In this document: piece after piece, positions 62,552 to 64,000 of the stretch
Position numbering within the stretch: position 1 is the stretch's first letter
How the letters are laid out: each line of letters starts with the position of its first letter
From: an uncultured Collinsella sp.
GTDB taxonomy: Bacteria > Actinomycetota > Coriobacteriia > Coriobacteriales > Coriobacteriaceae
Assembly: GCA_959019775.1 (NCBI GenBank)
Contig: CAUEPS010000011.1
Span: 4,085-68,084, forward strand
DNA length: 64,000 bases
Reading direction: 5' to 3'
Notes under the pieces: generated by a model
What the model saw: only the letters and a program-made list of their open reading frames with translations
What the model was told of the DNA's origin: nothing
Database searches by the model: none
Translations under genes and position numbers: made by a program

Positions 62552-62737
62552 ATGCCAGTTGAAAGAACAGATCCATTCTTGCCAAACATCCCTGGCTTAA
62601 TAATCGACAACCGCCACGGGATGAATAGAACCATCCAGCAATCCATCGCTCGTGGCTACGACGACCTCACCAACGGCCGCGTGCGTCCTTGGAAGCAGGC
62701 GAAGGCCGAGGCGGATCGGATGCGAGCCATCAGGTAA
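62552..62737 (+). CDS. Small protein, possibly antitoxin-like
   Basis: This 61-residue protein starts after an AGAGGG site and ends GYDDLTNGRVRPWKQAKAEADRMRAIR. The 'DL.NGRV.....A.AE..R' tail resembles that of small RelB- or Phd-like antitoxins, but the N-terminal half shows no clear DNA-binding motif and no toxin gene follows. It lies between the defence operon and serC. The call is tentative; the frame itself is plausible from its ribosome site. Confidence 0.45.
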   Translation: MPVERTDPFLPNIPGLIIDNRHGMNRTIQQSIARGYDDLTNGRVRPWKQAKAEADRMRAIR

Positions 62738-62873
62738 GGTCACCCCTCCCCCATGTAACCATCCTGTAAATCATAGCGGCACACTCGAGTTTTACCGTGA
62801 TGCGGTCGCACCTGGCGCTCCACTGTGCTAAAGTATCCCGAACGTTCAAACGACTACGAGGGGGAACTAGAAG

Positions 62874-63998
<1,125 letters not shown>

Positions 63999-64000
63999 CC

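Overview
The window is high-GC DNA from a bacterium that looks like a gut Actinomycetota of the class Coriobacteriia, most probably Collinsella. This is inferred from the Gram-positive type SUF operon with sufU, the scaffold/GGGtGRT gene pair, a CarD-family regulator, a Rho factor with a very long disordered N-terminal arm, and the codon and base usage. No rRNA or species marker is present, so the genus is a judgement.

Left part (1-34 kb), core genes. A truncated secreted protein and a lone HepT-like HEPN protein precede an IscR-type Rrf2 repressor, which is divergent from sufCBDSU (1.45-6.8 kb). A degenerate REP-associated (Y1) transposase, the iron-sulfur scaffold/GGGtGRT operon, a FAD oxidoreductase and dinD follow. 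Next come two tRNA-Lys(CTT), a tRNA-His(GTG) and a tRNA-Lys remnant. After these are an aminotransferase, a ROK fructokinase, VanZ, a membrane-anchored acidic protein, rho, argS, a CarD-like regulator, an intact REP-associated transposase, an HD protein, proA and proB (separated by an opposite-strand prolyl peptidase), pncB, tRNA-Ala(CGC) and a radical SAM protein.

Middle part (34-49.5 kb). Here are a candidate small RNA, a WecA/TagO-type transferase, trpS, an MGMT-like protein, DegV, MarR, a B3/4 protein, pckA, a lactate permease, a flippase-like membrane protein, a metallophosphatase and a K+/H+ antiporter. A pair of inverted, paralogous small RNA genes with their own promoters and terminators sits at 48.95-49.19 kb.

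Right part (49.8-62.2 kb) is an AT-richer defence island. A MazG-like pyrophosphohydrolase overlaps a GIY-YIG/DUF2075 helicase fusion on the plus strand. Convergent to it is a tightly packed three-gene operon: a DruH-like protein, a 1771-residue DruE-like helicase and a NERD-nuclease SF1 helicase. The druH-druE pair matches Druantia type III, and the coupled third gene is not part of the described system. serC closes the window.

The intergenic DNA is full of small palindromes. At least six families share a GGGAC/GTCCC core and sit on or just after stop codons, where several look like terminators. One family brackets the intact REP-associated transposase as an inverted pair, and another brackets two single genes in the same way. 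A separate 123-bp element with 18-bp terminal inverted repeats occurs twice and has a diverged relative.
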